This document shows positions 45,373 to 53,795 of a stretch of DNA of 64,000 bases, piece after piece; position 1 is the stretch's first letter, and each line of letters starts with the position of its first letter. The translations under genes were made by a program, and so were the position numbers. This DNA comes from Fusobacterium necrogenes (GTDB lineage Bacteria > Fusobacteriota > Fusobacteriia > Fusobacteriales > Fusobacteriaceae): the NCBI RefSeq assembly GCF_900450765.1, contig NZ_UGGU01000003.1, positions 1,302,001-1,366,000 of the forward strand. The letters run 5' to 3'. A model generated the notes under the pieces. The model saw only the letters and a program-made list of their open reading frames with translations, did not search any database and was not told where the DNA came from.

Positions 45373-47385
45373 TTAATTCTTCTTTCCGCATATCTTCATA
45401 AACTCTTCTTCAGATATTATTTTTATTGTTTTTAATTCTTGAGCTTTTTTTAACTTACTTCCAGCCTTTTCTCCCACTATTAAATAATCTAAATTTTTAC
45501 TTACAGTAGAAAGATTTTTTCCTCCAAGTTTTTCTATCTCTTCTTTTATCTCATTTCTTGTAAAATTTTGTAATGTACCTGTAAATAAAAATGTTTTCCC
45601 TATAAATATTTTCTCTTGGACTGGTAACTCCTCTTTCTTCTCTTGAACAAAAGTAAGTCCATGTGCTTTTAATCCCTCTATAAGCTTTTTCTTCTCTTCA
45701 TCTCTAAAGAAATCAAAGATAGCTTGTGCCATCTTATCTCCTATTCCCTCTATCTCCATTAGCTCTTCTACACTCATACTCATAAGTTTATCAATATTTT
45801 CACTTGAATCAGCTAGAAGTTTTGCTGAAGTTTTACCTACAAAAGGTATTCCTAAAGCACATAAAACTTTTGAATACTCTCTTGTTTTACTATTTTCAAT
45901 AGCTGTAAGAAGATTATCCACACTTTTTTTACCCATTTTTTCTAGTTTTTCTAACTCTTCTCTATGTTTTTTTAACTCATATATATCTACAATATTCTTT
46001 ATAAATCCAAGTCTTAACATATTCTCCACTATCTTGCTACCAAAACCAGCTATATTCATAGCATCACGAGATACAAAATAGATTAGTTCCCCTTCTATCT
46101 TACCCGGACAGCTTACATTTGGACACTTTATATCTACCTGTCCTTCTTCTCTTTCTACCTCTGTATTACATATTGGACAATGAGTAGGTTCTTTTATTAC
46201 TATCTCATTTCCATCTCTTAACTCCTTTACAGACTTTACTACTTGAGGTATTATCTCTGCAGCTTTTTCTATAAATACACTATCCCCTATTCTGATATCT
46301 TTTCTTTCTATTTCTTGATAGTTATGTAAACTCGCTCTTTTTACTCTACTTCCTGATAACTCAACCTCTTCAAGTTCCGCTACTGGTGTAATCTTACCTG
46401 TTCTTCCTACTTGCCAAGTAACCCCTAATATTTTTGTTGTAACTTGTTTTGCCGGAAATTTAAAAGCTATTGCCCACCTAGGACTTTTAGTAGTATTTCC
46501 TAATTTCTCCCATAACTCTATATTGTCCACTTTTATTACCATTCCATCGGTTTCATAGTCTAAACTTTCTCTCTTTTCTCCCCAATATTGAATTCTTGAT
46601 ATGAGTTCAGAAGAGTTATTCAATACTTCACATACTCCAGTTGTCTTTATTCCAAGTTTAGCAAGATATTCTATACTTTCGCTATGAGTTTTCAATTCAT
46701 AATTTTGAGCATCCACTAAAAAATAAAAATAAGCATCCAATCCTCTTTCTTTTATAATGCTTGAATCTAATTGTCTTAAAGTCCCAGCAGCCGCATTTCT
46801 TGGATTAGCAAAAACTTCCTCTCCATTTTCTAATCTTTTTTTATTTAATTCTTCAAATTTAGATAAAGGTAGTACTACCTCTCCTCTTATCTCCATACTT
46901 ACTTTCTTTTTTAAAATTTTAGGAATAGATTCTATCTCTAGGATATTTTCTGTAACATCTTCTCCTACTGTTCCATCTCCTCTTGTTACGGCTCTTATAA
47001 GTTTCCCCTCTTCATATTGAATACTCAATGATAAACCATCTAATTTTAACTCTAAAGCATAAGTTAAATTTTTCTCTTCCGGTAAAAGTTTTTTTACTCT
47101 TTCTATAAATTCAGATATATCGGCTTCACTATATGAATTTGATAAACTTAACATAGGTTTTTTATGAGCAACCTTTTTAAATTTTGTTTCTTTAAGGCTT
47201 GTGGCTCCTACAACTTCTGTGAGAGAGTTTTTCTCTTTATACTCTGGATATTTTTTCTCTAACTCCTTTAATTCAGCTAACAACTTATCAAACTCTAAAT
47301 CAGATATTAAACTTTCATTATTTGTATAATAATAATCACTGTATTTTTTTAATCTTTCTCTCAACTCTTTTATATATTTTTCCAC
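45373..47385 (-). CDS. ligA: NAD-dependent DNA ligase LigA
   Basis: LigA joins nicked DNA during replication and repair. The 670-residue protein has the full set: NAD-binding Ia domain, adenylation lysine in ALELKLDGLSL, OB fold, four-cysteine zinc finger (CPIC and CPNVSC), HhH repeats (LCALGIPFVGKTSAKLLA, MEIEGIGDKMAQAIF) and C-terminal BRCT domain from about residue 590 (FLFTGTLQNFTRNEI). Terminal position before secA; no frame problems seen. Confidence 0.96.
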   Translation of the reverse strand: MEKYIKELRERLKKYSDYYYTNNESLISDLEFDKLLAELKELEKKYPEYKEKNSLTEVVGATSLKETKFKKVAHKKPMLSLSNSYSEADISEFIERVKKLLPEEKNLTYALELKLDGLSLSIQYEEGKLIRAVTRGDGTVGEDVTENILEIESIPKILKKKVSMEIRGEVVLPLSKFEELNKKRLENGEEVFANPRNAAAGTLRQLDSSIIKERGLDAYFYFLVDAQNYELKTHSESIEYLAKLGIKTTGVCEVLNNSSELISRIQYWGEKRESLDYETDGMVIKVDNIELWEKLGNTTKSPRWAIAFKFPAKQVTTKILGVTWQVGRTGKITPVAELEEVELSGSRVKRASLHNYQEIERKDIRIGDSVFIEKAAEIIPQVVKSVKELRDGNEIVIKEPTHCPICNTEVEREEGQVDIKCPNVSCPGKIEGELIYFVSRDAMNIAGFGSKIVENMLRLGFIKNIVDIYELKKHREELEKLEKMGKKSVDNLLTAIENSKTREYSKVLCALGIPFVGKTSAKLLADSSENIDKLMSMSVEELMEIEGIGDKMAQAIFDFFRDEEKKKLIEGLKAHGLTFVQEKKEELPVQEKIFIGKTFLFTGTLQNFTRNEIKEEIEKLGGKNLSTVSKNLDYLIVGEKAGSKLKKAQELKTIKIISEEEFMKICGKKN

Positions 47386-47489
47386 AATATTTCTCCTTTT
47401 AATTAAATTTTACATCTAATTATAATATAATTTCTTCTGTTTTGTCTAAAGTTTTTTATAATTTGCCTATTCCTAAATTTTAAAAAAAA

Positions 47490-47498
47490 TGATATGAT
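47490..47498 (+). promoter_or_regulatory. Extended -10 promoter of ppaC
   Basis: TGATATGAT gives TATGAT with the TGn extension, 36 bases before the ppaC start. A recognisable -35 is lacking. Confidence 0.4.
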
Positions 47499-47533
47499 AT
47501 GTAAATAAATACATATTATTTTAAGGAGGACTT

Positions 47534-48472
47534 ATGAAACAAATTCTTGTTTTTGGACACAAAAATCCAGATACTGATTCTATATGTTCAGCTATCTCAT
47601 TTTCAGAGTTAAAAAATGCTCAAGGAGTAAATGCTATTCCTTGTAGATTAGGAAATGTTAGCAAAGAAACTCAATTTGCTTTAAATTATTTTGGAGCAGA
47701 AGCACCTTTATTTATAGAAAATGTAAATGCTGATGAAAATGGAAAAAAAGAGGTTATCTTAGTTGACCATAACGAAAGACAACAAACAGCTGATGGGATT
47801 GAAACAGCTAAAATATTAGAAATTGTAGATCATCATAAATTTGCTTTAACTACTGATGAACCATTAAAAATTACAGCAGATACTGTTGGATGTACTTGTA
47901 CTTTAATATATAGACTATTCAAACAAGCTAGAATTACTCCATCAAAAAAAGCTGCTGGTCTTATGATGAGTGCTATAATATCTGATACATTATTATTTAA
48001 ATCTCCTACTTGCACTCCAGAAGATGTAGAAGCTGTAAAAGAACTTTCTAAAATCTGTGGAGAGGAAAATTATGAAGATTACGGAATGAAATTATTAATA
48101 GAAGGAACTTCATTATCTGATAAAACGCCAGAAGAGATTATCACGATAGATATGAAAGAGTTTGATATGAATAATAAAAAAGTAGCAGTTGCTCAAGTTA
48201 ATACTGTTGATGTAGCTGGACTTTTAACTACTCAAGCTAAATTAGAAGCTGCTATGGATTCTATGAGTAAAAAATCTAATTATGATTTATTTGTACTTAT
48301 AATAACCGATATCATAAAAGCCGGTTCTTATGCATTAGCTGTTGGAAAATATCCAGAATTAGTTGAAAAGGCTTTCAACGTTAAATTAGAAAATAAAACA
48401 GCTTGGTTAGAGGGAGTAGTATCTAGAAAAAAACAAGTAGTTCCTTTCATGTTAACAGCTAGCCAAAACTAG
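47534..48472 (+). CDS. ppaC: Manganese-dependent inorganic pyrophosphatase (family II)
   Basis: A 312-residue DHH-family pyrophosphatase that hydrolyses PPi to drive biosynthesis. The metal ligands are in GHKNPDTDSICSA, VDHNERQQ and the DHH motif VDHHKF, and the C-terminal DHHA2 domain ends with SRKKQVVPF. No CBS or DRTGG regulatory insert is present, so it is the short form. It starts after AGGAGG and stands alone, facing galE. Confidence 0.95.
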   Translation: MKQILVFGHKNPDTDSICSAISFSELKNAQGVNAIPCRLGNVSKETQFALNYFGAEAPLFIENVNADENGKKEVILVDHNERQQTADGIETAKILEIVDHHKFALTTDEPLKITADTVGCTCTLIYRLFKQARITPSKKAAGLMMSAIISDTLLFKSPTCTPEDVEAVKELSKICGEENYEDYGMKLLIEGTSLSDKTPEEIITIDMKEFDMNNKKVAVAQVNTVDVAGLLTTQAKLEAAMDSMSKKSNYDLFVLIITDIIKAGSYALAVGKYPELVEKAFNVKLENKTAWLEGVVSRKKQVVPFMLTASQN

Positions 48473-48496
48473 TATTATATAATTAACTCTAAAAAT

Positions 48497-48623
48497 AAAA
48501 AATAGCCAAATTTAGAGAGAATTTTTTAGTAAGGGTGTAAAAATCATAACAATTAGTTATTTTTAAGACTGAAAGCTAATACCTTCAGTCTTTTTTACAC
48601 TCTTTTTTATTTGGCTATTTTTT
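48497..48623. terminator. Nested long-range hairpin between ppaC and galE
   Basis: Three coaxial complementary pairs lie inside one another: outer AAAAAATAGCCAAAT (48497-48511) with ATTTGGCTATTTTTT (48609-48623); middle GGGTGTAAAAA (48533-48543) with TTTTTACACTC (48592-48602); inner AAGACTGAA (48565-48573) with TTCAGTCTT (48584-48592), followed by a T run. The outer and inner elements can serve as terminators for the converging genes. The middle and inner pairings share base 48592, so they may be partly alternative. Confidence 0.6.
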
Positions 48624-48639
48624 ATAAGCTAATTATAAA

Positions 48640-49629
48640 TTAATCTTCATATCCATTTGGATGAGATTTATGCCAATTCCAAGCAGTTTCTATAATTTTT
48701 TCAAGTGAGTTATATTTAGGTTTCCAATTTAACTCTCTCATAGCTTTTTCAGAAGTAGCTACAAGTTTTGCAGGGTCTCCAGCTCTTCTAGGAGATACAA
48801 CAGCAGGGATAGGGTGTCCAGTTACTTTTCTAGTAACTTCAATAACCTCTTTAACAGAGAATCCCTCTCCATTTCCTAAGTTAAATATTGCACTTTCTCC
48901 TCCATTGTAAAGTCTTTTTAGAGCAAGGATGTGAGCATCAGCTAAGTCCATTACATGGATATAGTCTCTGATACAAGTTCCGTCTGGAGTAGGATAGTCA
49001 TCTCCATAGATTCCTATGCTCTCTCTTTTTCCAAGAGCAACTTGTAAAATTATAGGGATAAGATGGCTTTCTGGATTGTGGTCTTCTCCAATTTCTCCAG
49101 TAGGATGTGCTCCAGCAACATTAAAATATCTAAGTGCTGTGAATTTTATTCCATAAGCTACATCACACCATTTCATCATTTTTTCAACTGCTAATTTACT
49201 TTCTCCATATGGGTTAGTTGGGAAAGTTCTATCAGTTTCTAGTATAGGGATATTTTCTGGCTCTCCATAAGTTGCTGCTGTTGAAGAGAAAACTATATTT
49301 TTTATATTGTGTTTTCTCATAGCTTTTAATAAGCAAAGAGTTCCATAGAAGTTATTCTCAAAGTATTTTAATGGTTCTACCATACTTTCTCCAACAAGTG
49401 AGAAAGCAGCAAAGTCTATAACCCCTTCTATTTTGTTATCTGTAAAAACTTTATCTAAAAACTCTTCATCTCTTAAATCTCCAAGAACAAGTTTTGCCTT
49501 TTTATGAACAGCATCCACATGCCCTGTTATAAGGTTATCTAATACTACAACCTCTTCTCCACTATCTATTAAAGCTCTAGTTACATGGCTTCCTATGTAA
49601 CCAGCTCCTCCACATACTAATACTGCCAT
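48640..49629 (-). CDS. galE: UDP-glucose 4-epimerase
   Basis: GalE interconverts UDP-galactose and UDP-glucose, closing the Leloir pathway and supplying UDP-Gal for LPS. The 329-residue SDR protein has GGAGYIGSHV, FSSTAATYGEP and the catalytic YGESK, with NVAGAHPTGEIGEDHNPE typical of GalE. It is the last gene of galK-galT-galE. The separation from galT (56 bases) has no terminator. Confidence 0.95.
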   Translation of the reverse strand: MAVLVCGGAGYIGSHVTRALIDSGEEVVVLDNLITGHVDAVHKKAKLVLGDLRDEEFLDKVFTDNKIEGVIDFAAFSLVGESMVEPLKYFENNFYGTLCLLKAMRKHNIKNIVFSSTAATYGEPENIPILETDRTFPTNPYGESKLAVEKMMKWCDVAYGIKFTALRYFNVAGAHPTGEIGEDHNPESHLIPIILQVALGKRESIGIYGDDYPTPDGTCIRDYIHVMDLADAHILALKRLYNGGESAIFNLGNGEGFSVKEVIEVTRKVTGHPIPAVVSPRRAGDPAKLVATSEKAMRELNWKPKYNSLEKIIETAWNWHKSHPNGYED

Positions 49630-49685
49630 TTTATAGCCTCCTTAAATTTTCATAGCAATTAGTTATCTATATCTAAGTAATTATT

Positions 49686-51206
49686 TTAAATACTATTTAC
49701 ATGGTCAACAAATCTTATTAAACCAGCTTGTCCTTTCTCATCTCTCTTATATACTCCAGCATCTTCAAGAACTCTTGAGAAAGTAATTCCTACTTCAGAT
49801 TTTAATATATCATGAGCATTTTGAGAAGATATATTTTCATGTTTTTTCATAATATCTTTTACCCACTCTAAATGTTTTTCTACTTTATTATCATTTTTAA
49901 TCTTATCTTCATAGTCAGGTTCAACTATATATTTACTTAAAATTTCTAACTCCTCTTTTAATCTTCCAGGTAATACAGCAAGTCCCATTACCTCAATAAG
50001 TCCTATATTTTCTTTTTTGATATTATGAACATCAGCATGAGGATGGAAGATTCCAAGTGGATGTTCTTCACTTGTTCTATTATTTCTAAGAACTAAATCT
50101 AGTTCAAAGTTTTCTCCTCTTCTTCTAGCTATTGGAGTAACTGTATTGTGCGGAGTATCATTAGTATAAGCAAATATTTCAAGTGATTCATCACTATACT
50201 CTCTCCAAGCTTTTAAAATTTTATCAGCTAGCTCTACAAGTTTTAATCTATCTTTCCCAGTAATTCTAATTACAGACATAGGCCATTTTACAATTCCAGC
50301 TGTAATATCTTCATAACCTTTAAAAGTAATATTTTTCTCTACCATAGCCTTAGCCATAGGAAATTCATGATGTCCACCTTGATAATGGTCATGACTTAGT
50401 ATAGAACCTCCAACTATTGGTAAGTCTGCATTTGAACCTAAGAAGTAGTGAGGAAATTTCTCAGTAAAACTTGTAAGTCTATCAAGCGCTTCTTTAGTAA
50501 TTTTCATAGGTCTATGTTCTCTAGAAAATACAATAGCATGTTCATTGTAATATACATACGGAGAATATTGAATAAACCAAGGCTCATTTGTTAGAGTTAG
50601 TGGAATAACTCTGTGATTTTGACGTGCAGGATGATTTATCCTACCAGAGTATCCCACGTTCTCATAACAAAGTAGGCATTTTGGGTATGAAGACTGAGGC
50701 ATTAATCTCTCTTTTGCTATATCTCTAGGATCTTTTTCAGGTTTAGAAAGATTTACTGTTATTTCCATATTACCATATTCAGTAGCTGAATACCAGTGCA
50801 TATTCTTTGCTATTCTATCAGCTCTGATATAGTTAGATTTTTGAGCAAAATCATAATAGAAATTAGTAGCTTCTTCTATTCCCTTTTCTTGAGAGATTTT
50901 TTCAAATTTTTCTATTATTTGGGTAGCAGTAGGAGTTAATTTTCCCATAATCTCTGTATCAAAAAGATCCCTCATAGTAACTGTATCCTCTATGATACCT
51001 TTTTCTACTGCATAATCACATATTCTATTTAAAATTTCTGTTGGATATTCAGGAATCTCTTCTTCTTTATATTCTACATTTTCCCAATCATCTAATTTTA
51101 AAAGATATAGTATTTCATTTCTAGCAATTATTTTATCATACTTTCCTATTAGTCCATTTTTTAATCCAAAGGTAAGTAAAAGTTTGATATCTTTAAATAT
51201 ACTCAT
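49686..51206 (-). CDS. galT: Galactose-1-phosphate uridylyltransferase, class II
   Basis: GalT transfers UMP from UDP-glucose to galactose-1-phosphate. At 506 residues it is the long Firmicutes-type (class II) enzyme rather than the 350-residue E. coli type. Family blocks include CLLCYENVGYSGRINHPARQNHR and ILSHDHYQGGHHEFPM, which carries the catalytic-site histidines. Its stop overlaps the galK start region by one base (51206). Confidence 0.94.
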   Translation of the reverse strand: MSIFKDIKLLLTFGLKNGLIGKYDKIIARNEILYLLKLDDWENVEYKEEEIPEYPTEILNRICDYAVEKGIIEDTVTMRDLFDTEIMGKLTPTATQIIEKFEKISQEKGIEEATNFYYDFAQKSNYIRADRIAKNMHWYSATEYGNMEITVNLSKPEKDPRDIAKERLMPQSSYPKCLLCYENVGYSGRINHPARQNHRVIPLTLTNEPWFIQYSPYVYYNEHAIVFSREHRPMKITKEALDRLTSFTEKFPHYFLGSNADLPIVGGSILSHDHYQGGHHEFPMAKAMVEKNITFKGYEDITAGIVKWPMSVIRITGKDRLKLVELADKILKAWREYSDESLEIFAYTNDTPHNTVTPIARRRGENFELDLVLRNNRTSEEHPLGIFHPHADVHNIKKENIGLIEVMGLAVLPGRLKEELEILSKYIVEPDYEDKIKNDNKVEKHLEWVKDIMKKHENISSQNAHDILKSEVGITFSRVLEDAGVYKRDEKGQAGLIRFVDHVNSI

Positions 51207-52381
51207 TAAAACTCACCTAGCTTTCTGCTTCCATCTCCGATTTTAGCAACATAGAAATCAGCTACGAGTCCTGTTTTAGCTGTATATTTTTTCCCTACTG
51301 ATTTAATGAAAGCATCTATATTTTCATCTTTAACTATACTTACTGTACAACCACCAAATCCAGCTCCAGTCATACGAGCTCCGATTACTCCTTCAGCTTC
51401 CCAAGCAGCTTCTACTAAAGAGTCAAGTTCAAATCCAGTAACTTCATAGTCATCTCTTAAAGAGATATGAGACCTATTCATAAGTTCTCCAAAAGCTTTG
51501 ATATCTCCCTCTTTTAATTTTTGTACTGCCTCAACTGTTCTTGCGTTTTCAGTTACAGCATGAGTAGCTCTCTTTAATTGCTCCGCATCAGTTATAAAAT
51601 GTTTTACTTCATTAAATTTTTCTACTGAAAGTTCTCCTAAATATTTAATATTTATTCCATTTTCATTTAAAACTTTTACAGCAGCCTCACAAGAAGCTCT
51701 TCTTTCATTATATTTTGAATCGGCAAGTCCTCTTTTTTTATTAGTATTAGCTATAACTACTGAAGCTCCATTTAAAGATATAGGAGCATATTGATAATTT
51801 AAAGAGTTACAATCAAGTAGAATAGCATTATCTTTTTTACCCATACCGATAGCAAATTGATCCATAATTCCACAATTTACTCCGATAAATTGATTTTCGG
51901 CTTTTTGAGATAGCTTTACCATCTCTATCATATCTATATTTAAGTTAAAAAACTCCTTTAAAATAACAGAGGTTAATAATTCTAATGATGCAGAAGAAGA
52001 AAGTCCAGCTCCATTTGGAATAGTTCCATTGATTAAGATATCAAATCCAGAATTAATATTGTATCCAGCATCTATAAAAGTTTTAATAACTCCTTTTGGA
52101 TAATTAGCCCAACTATCCTCTCTTTTATTTTCTAATTTATCTAAAGTAAACTCTTTTATTCCCTCTTTCACAAAATTCATTGAGTACATTCTAAATTTAT
52201 TGTCATTTCTTTTTACTGCAATTCCATAAGTACCAAAATCAAGAGCACATGGAAAAACAAAACCACCATTATAATCTGTATGTTCCCCAATAAGGTTTAC
52301 TCTTCCTGGAGAGAAAAATACCTCCACTTTTCCACTATAATTAAAAATTCTCTCAAATTCTTTTATTAATTCTTGAATCAT
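51206..52381 (-). CDS. galK: Galactokinase
   Basis: GalK phosphorylates galactose at C1, the entry to the Leloir pathway. The 391-residue GHMP kinase shows the galactokinase signature FFSPGRVNLIGEHTDYNGGFVFP, the ATP loop IPNGAGLSSSASLE and the third motif GARMTGAGFGGCTVS. First gene of the operon; start 52381 follows GGAGGT. A promoter lies at 52417-52444 and a ROK regulator is divergent. Confidence 0.96.
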   Translation of the reverse strand: MIQELIKEFERIFNYSGKVEVFFSPGRVNLIGEHTDYNGGFVFPCALDFGTYGIAVKRNDNKFRMYSMNFVKEGIKEFTLDKLENKREDSWANYPKGVIKTFIDAGYNINSGFDILINGTIPNGAGLSSSASLELLTSVILKEFFNLNIDMIEMVKLSQKAENQFIGVNCGIMDQFAIGMGKKDNAILLDCNSLNYQYAPISLNGASVVIANTNKKRGLADSKYNERRASCEAAVKVLNENGINIKYLGELSVEKFNEVKHFITDAEQLKRATHAVTENARTVEAVQKLKEGDIKAFGELMNRSHISLRDDYEVTGFELDSLVEAAWEAEGVIGARMTGAGFGGCTVSIVKDENIDAFIKSVGKKYTAKTGLVADFYVAKIGDGSRKLGEF

Positions 52382-52416
52382 GTATAACCTCCGACTATCT
52401 TATTCTATTTACTACT

Positions 52417-52444
52417 AGTATATATTATTTTTGTATTTATTCAA
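52417..52444 (-). promoter_or_regulatory. Promoter of galKTE
   Basis: On the minus strand TTGAAT (52439-52444) and TATACT (52417-52422) are 16 bases apart, about 35 bases upstream of the galK start. Confidence 0.6.
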
Positions 52445-52462
52445 GAATAAAAAAAGAAAAAC

Positions 52463-52498
52463 TTCAAACTTTTTTTCAATACTAAAATAAGTTTGGAA
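52463..52498. promoter_or_regulatory. Inverted repeat, candidate operator for the ROK regulator
   Basis: TTCAAACTT (52463-52471) and AAGTTTGGAA (52489-52498) form an imperfect inverted repeat, with one mismatch, separated by 17 bases. The right arm covers the -35 of the ROK gene promoter, and the left arm lies about 20 bases upstream of the gal -35, which suits autoregulation and control of gal. Confidence 0.4.
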
Positions 52499-52521
52499 TT
52501 TTATCTTAAATAGAGTAAAAT
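52493..52521 (+). promoter_or_regulatory. Promoter of the ROK regulator gene
   Basis: TTGGAA (52493-52498) and TAAAAT (52516-52521) are 17 bases apart, 30 bases before the start codon. Confidence 0.65.
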
Positions 52522-52550
52522 ATATACATAAAGTATAGGAGGTATTATTT

Positions 52551-53708
52551 TTGGAAAAGGAAAATCTAAGATCAAAAATACTAGAGTTAATAAAAGAAAA
52601 AAATGGTATATCTAGAATAGATATATCTAGAGAGTTTAATATTACACCAGCAGCTGTTGGAAAAATAATTGGAGAATTTTTAGATAAAGAAATTATAATT
52701 GAAGAAAAAGAAGGAGAATCAACTGGTGGAAGAAAACCAGTACTTTTGAATATAAATCAAAATAAAATAGGCGTAATTCTTGGGATATATTTTGCTCCCA
52801 CTTTTGTTCAAATTACTTGCGGAGATATTAATGGGAAAATAATTTCAACAAAAAGATATAGACTCGGTGATTTAGGTGGTAATATCATAAGAGAAACTGA
52901 AATCATAGTGGAGAAAGAATTATTAAAAAATCCTGAAATTAAAATAATATCTGTAGTTATGAACGGTCTAGTAGATAGTGACAAAGGAATATCAATTTTT
53001 TCACCACATTATAATACCAAAAATATCCATATCGTTGAAATGTTTCAAAAAAAGTTTAATAAAAAAGTATATATTGAAAATGATGTAAGAGCAATGGCTT
53101 TAACAGAGAAAATTTTTGGAGAATGCAAAAAAAATTATAATTTTGTAGTTCTTAATGTAGAAGAGGGTGTAGGTGGAAGTATTTATTTAAATAATATGCT
53201 ATATCATGGGTATAAGTCTATGTCTGGTGAATTAGGTCACATAGTTGTAAAAAGAAATAGCTTAGAAAAATGTTCCTGTGGAAAAAGAGGCTGTTTAGAA
53301 ACCGAAGTGTCTAATAGAGCTATTATAAAAAAAATAATAACGCAAATCAGAATAAATAATCAATATAGTTCTTTAAAAAAAATCTTAGATGAAGGAAAAA
53401 AACTTGAAATAAAAGATGTTTTAAAAGGAGTAAAAGAAAAAGATATGTTATCCTTATCAGTCACTGATGAAGCTGCACAATATATAGCTTATGCTATTGA
53501 CATGATAATCTCTATAATCAACCCTGAAAAAATAATACTATATGGAGATTTTTTTCAAAATGAATATATATTTAGAAATCTCCTAAATAAGATAAGTAAA
53601 ATTACTTTAGATGAACAAAACTACGAAATAAAAAGATCTAAATTTTATGAAAATATTTATGAAATAGCACCACTTGCTTTAGGTAACTATTTAATATTTA
53701 AAAAATAA
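52551..53708 (+). CDS. ROK family transcriptional regulator
   Basis: A 385-residue NagC/XylR-type repressor. An N-terminal winged helix-turn-helix (NGISRIDISREFNITPAAVGKII, residues about 18-45) is followed by a sugar-kinase-like ROK domain. The zinc motif CSCGKRGCLETE near residue 242 is intact, and the EVGH-type active-site region appears as GELGHIVV. The start is a TTG with AGGAGG 8 bases upstream, which supports it over later ATGs. It is divergent from galKTE, so galactose-linked control of that operon is the likely role; the effector sugar is inferred from neighbourhood only. Confidence 0.87.
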   Translation: MEKENLRSKILELIKEKNGISRIDISREFNITPAAVGKIIGEFLDKEIIIEEKEGESTGGRKPVLLNINQNKIGVILGIYFAPTFVQITCGDINGKIISTKRYRLGDLGGNIIRETEIIVEKELLKNPEIKIISVVMNGLVDSDKGISIFSPHYNTKNIHIVEMFQKKFNKKVYIENDVRAMALTEKIFGECKKNYNFVVLNVEEGVGGSIYLNNMLYHGYKSMSGELGHIVVKRNSLEKCSCGKRGCLETEVSNRAIIKKIITQIRINNQYSSLKKILDEGKKLEIKDVLKGVKEKDMLSLSVTDEAAQYIAYAIDMIISIINPEKIILYGDFFQNEYIFRNLLNKISKITLDEQNYEIKRSKFYENIYEIAPLALGNYLIFKK

Positions 53709-53723
53709 AATATCTATTTCAAT

Positions 53724-53771
53724 AAAAAAGGGGGAGTTTTTGCAACAAAGTTGCAACACTCCCTTTTTTAA
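53724..53771. terminator. Strong bidirectional terminator between the ROK gene and the adhesin gene
   Basis: The perfect GTTGCAAC-type inner stem (TTGCAAC, 53740-53746; GTTGCAA, 53750-53756) is extended by GGGAGT/ACTCCC outer pairs, with A and T runs at the ends. It can stop transcription from either side. Confidence 0.85.
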
Positions 53772-53795
53772 AAATTAGGTTGGAAATCATATCTA

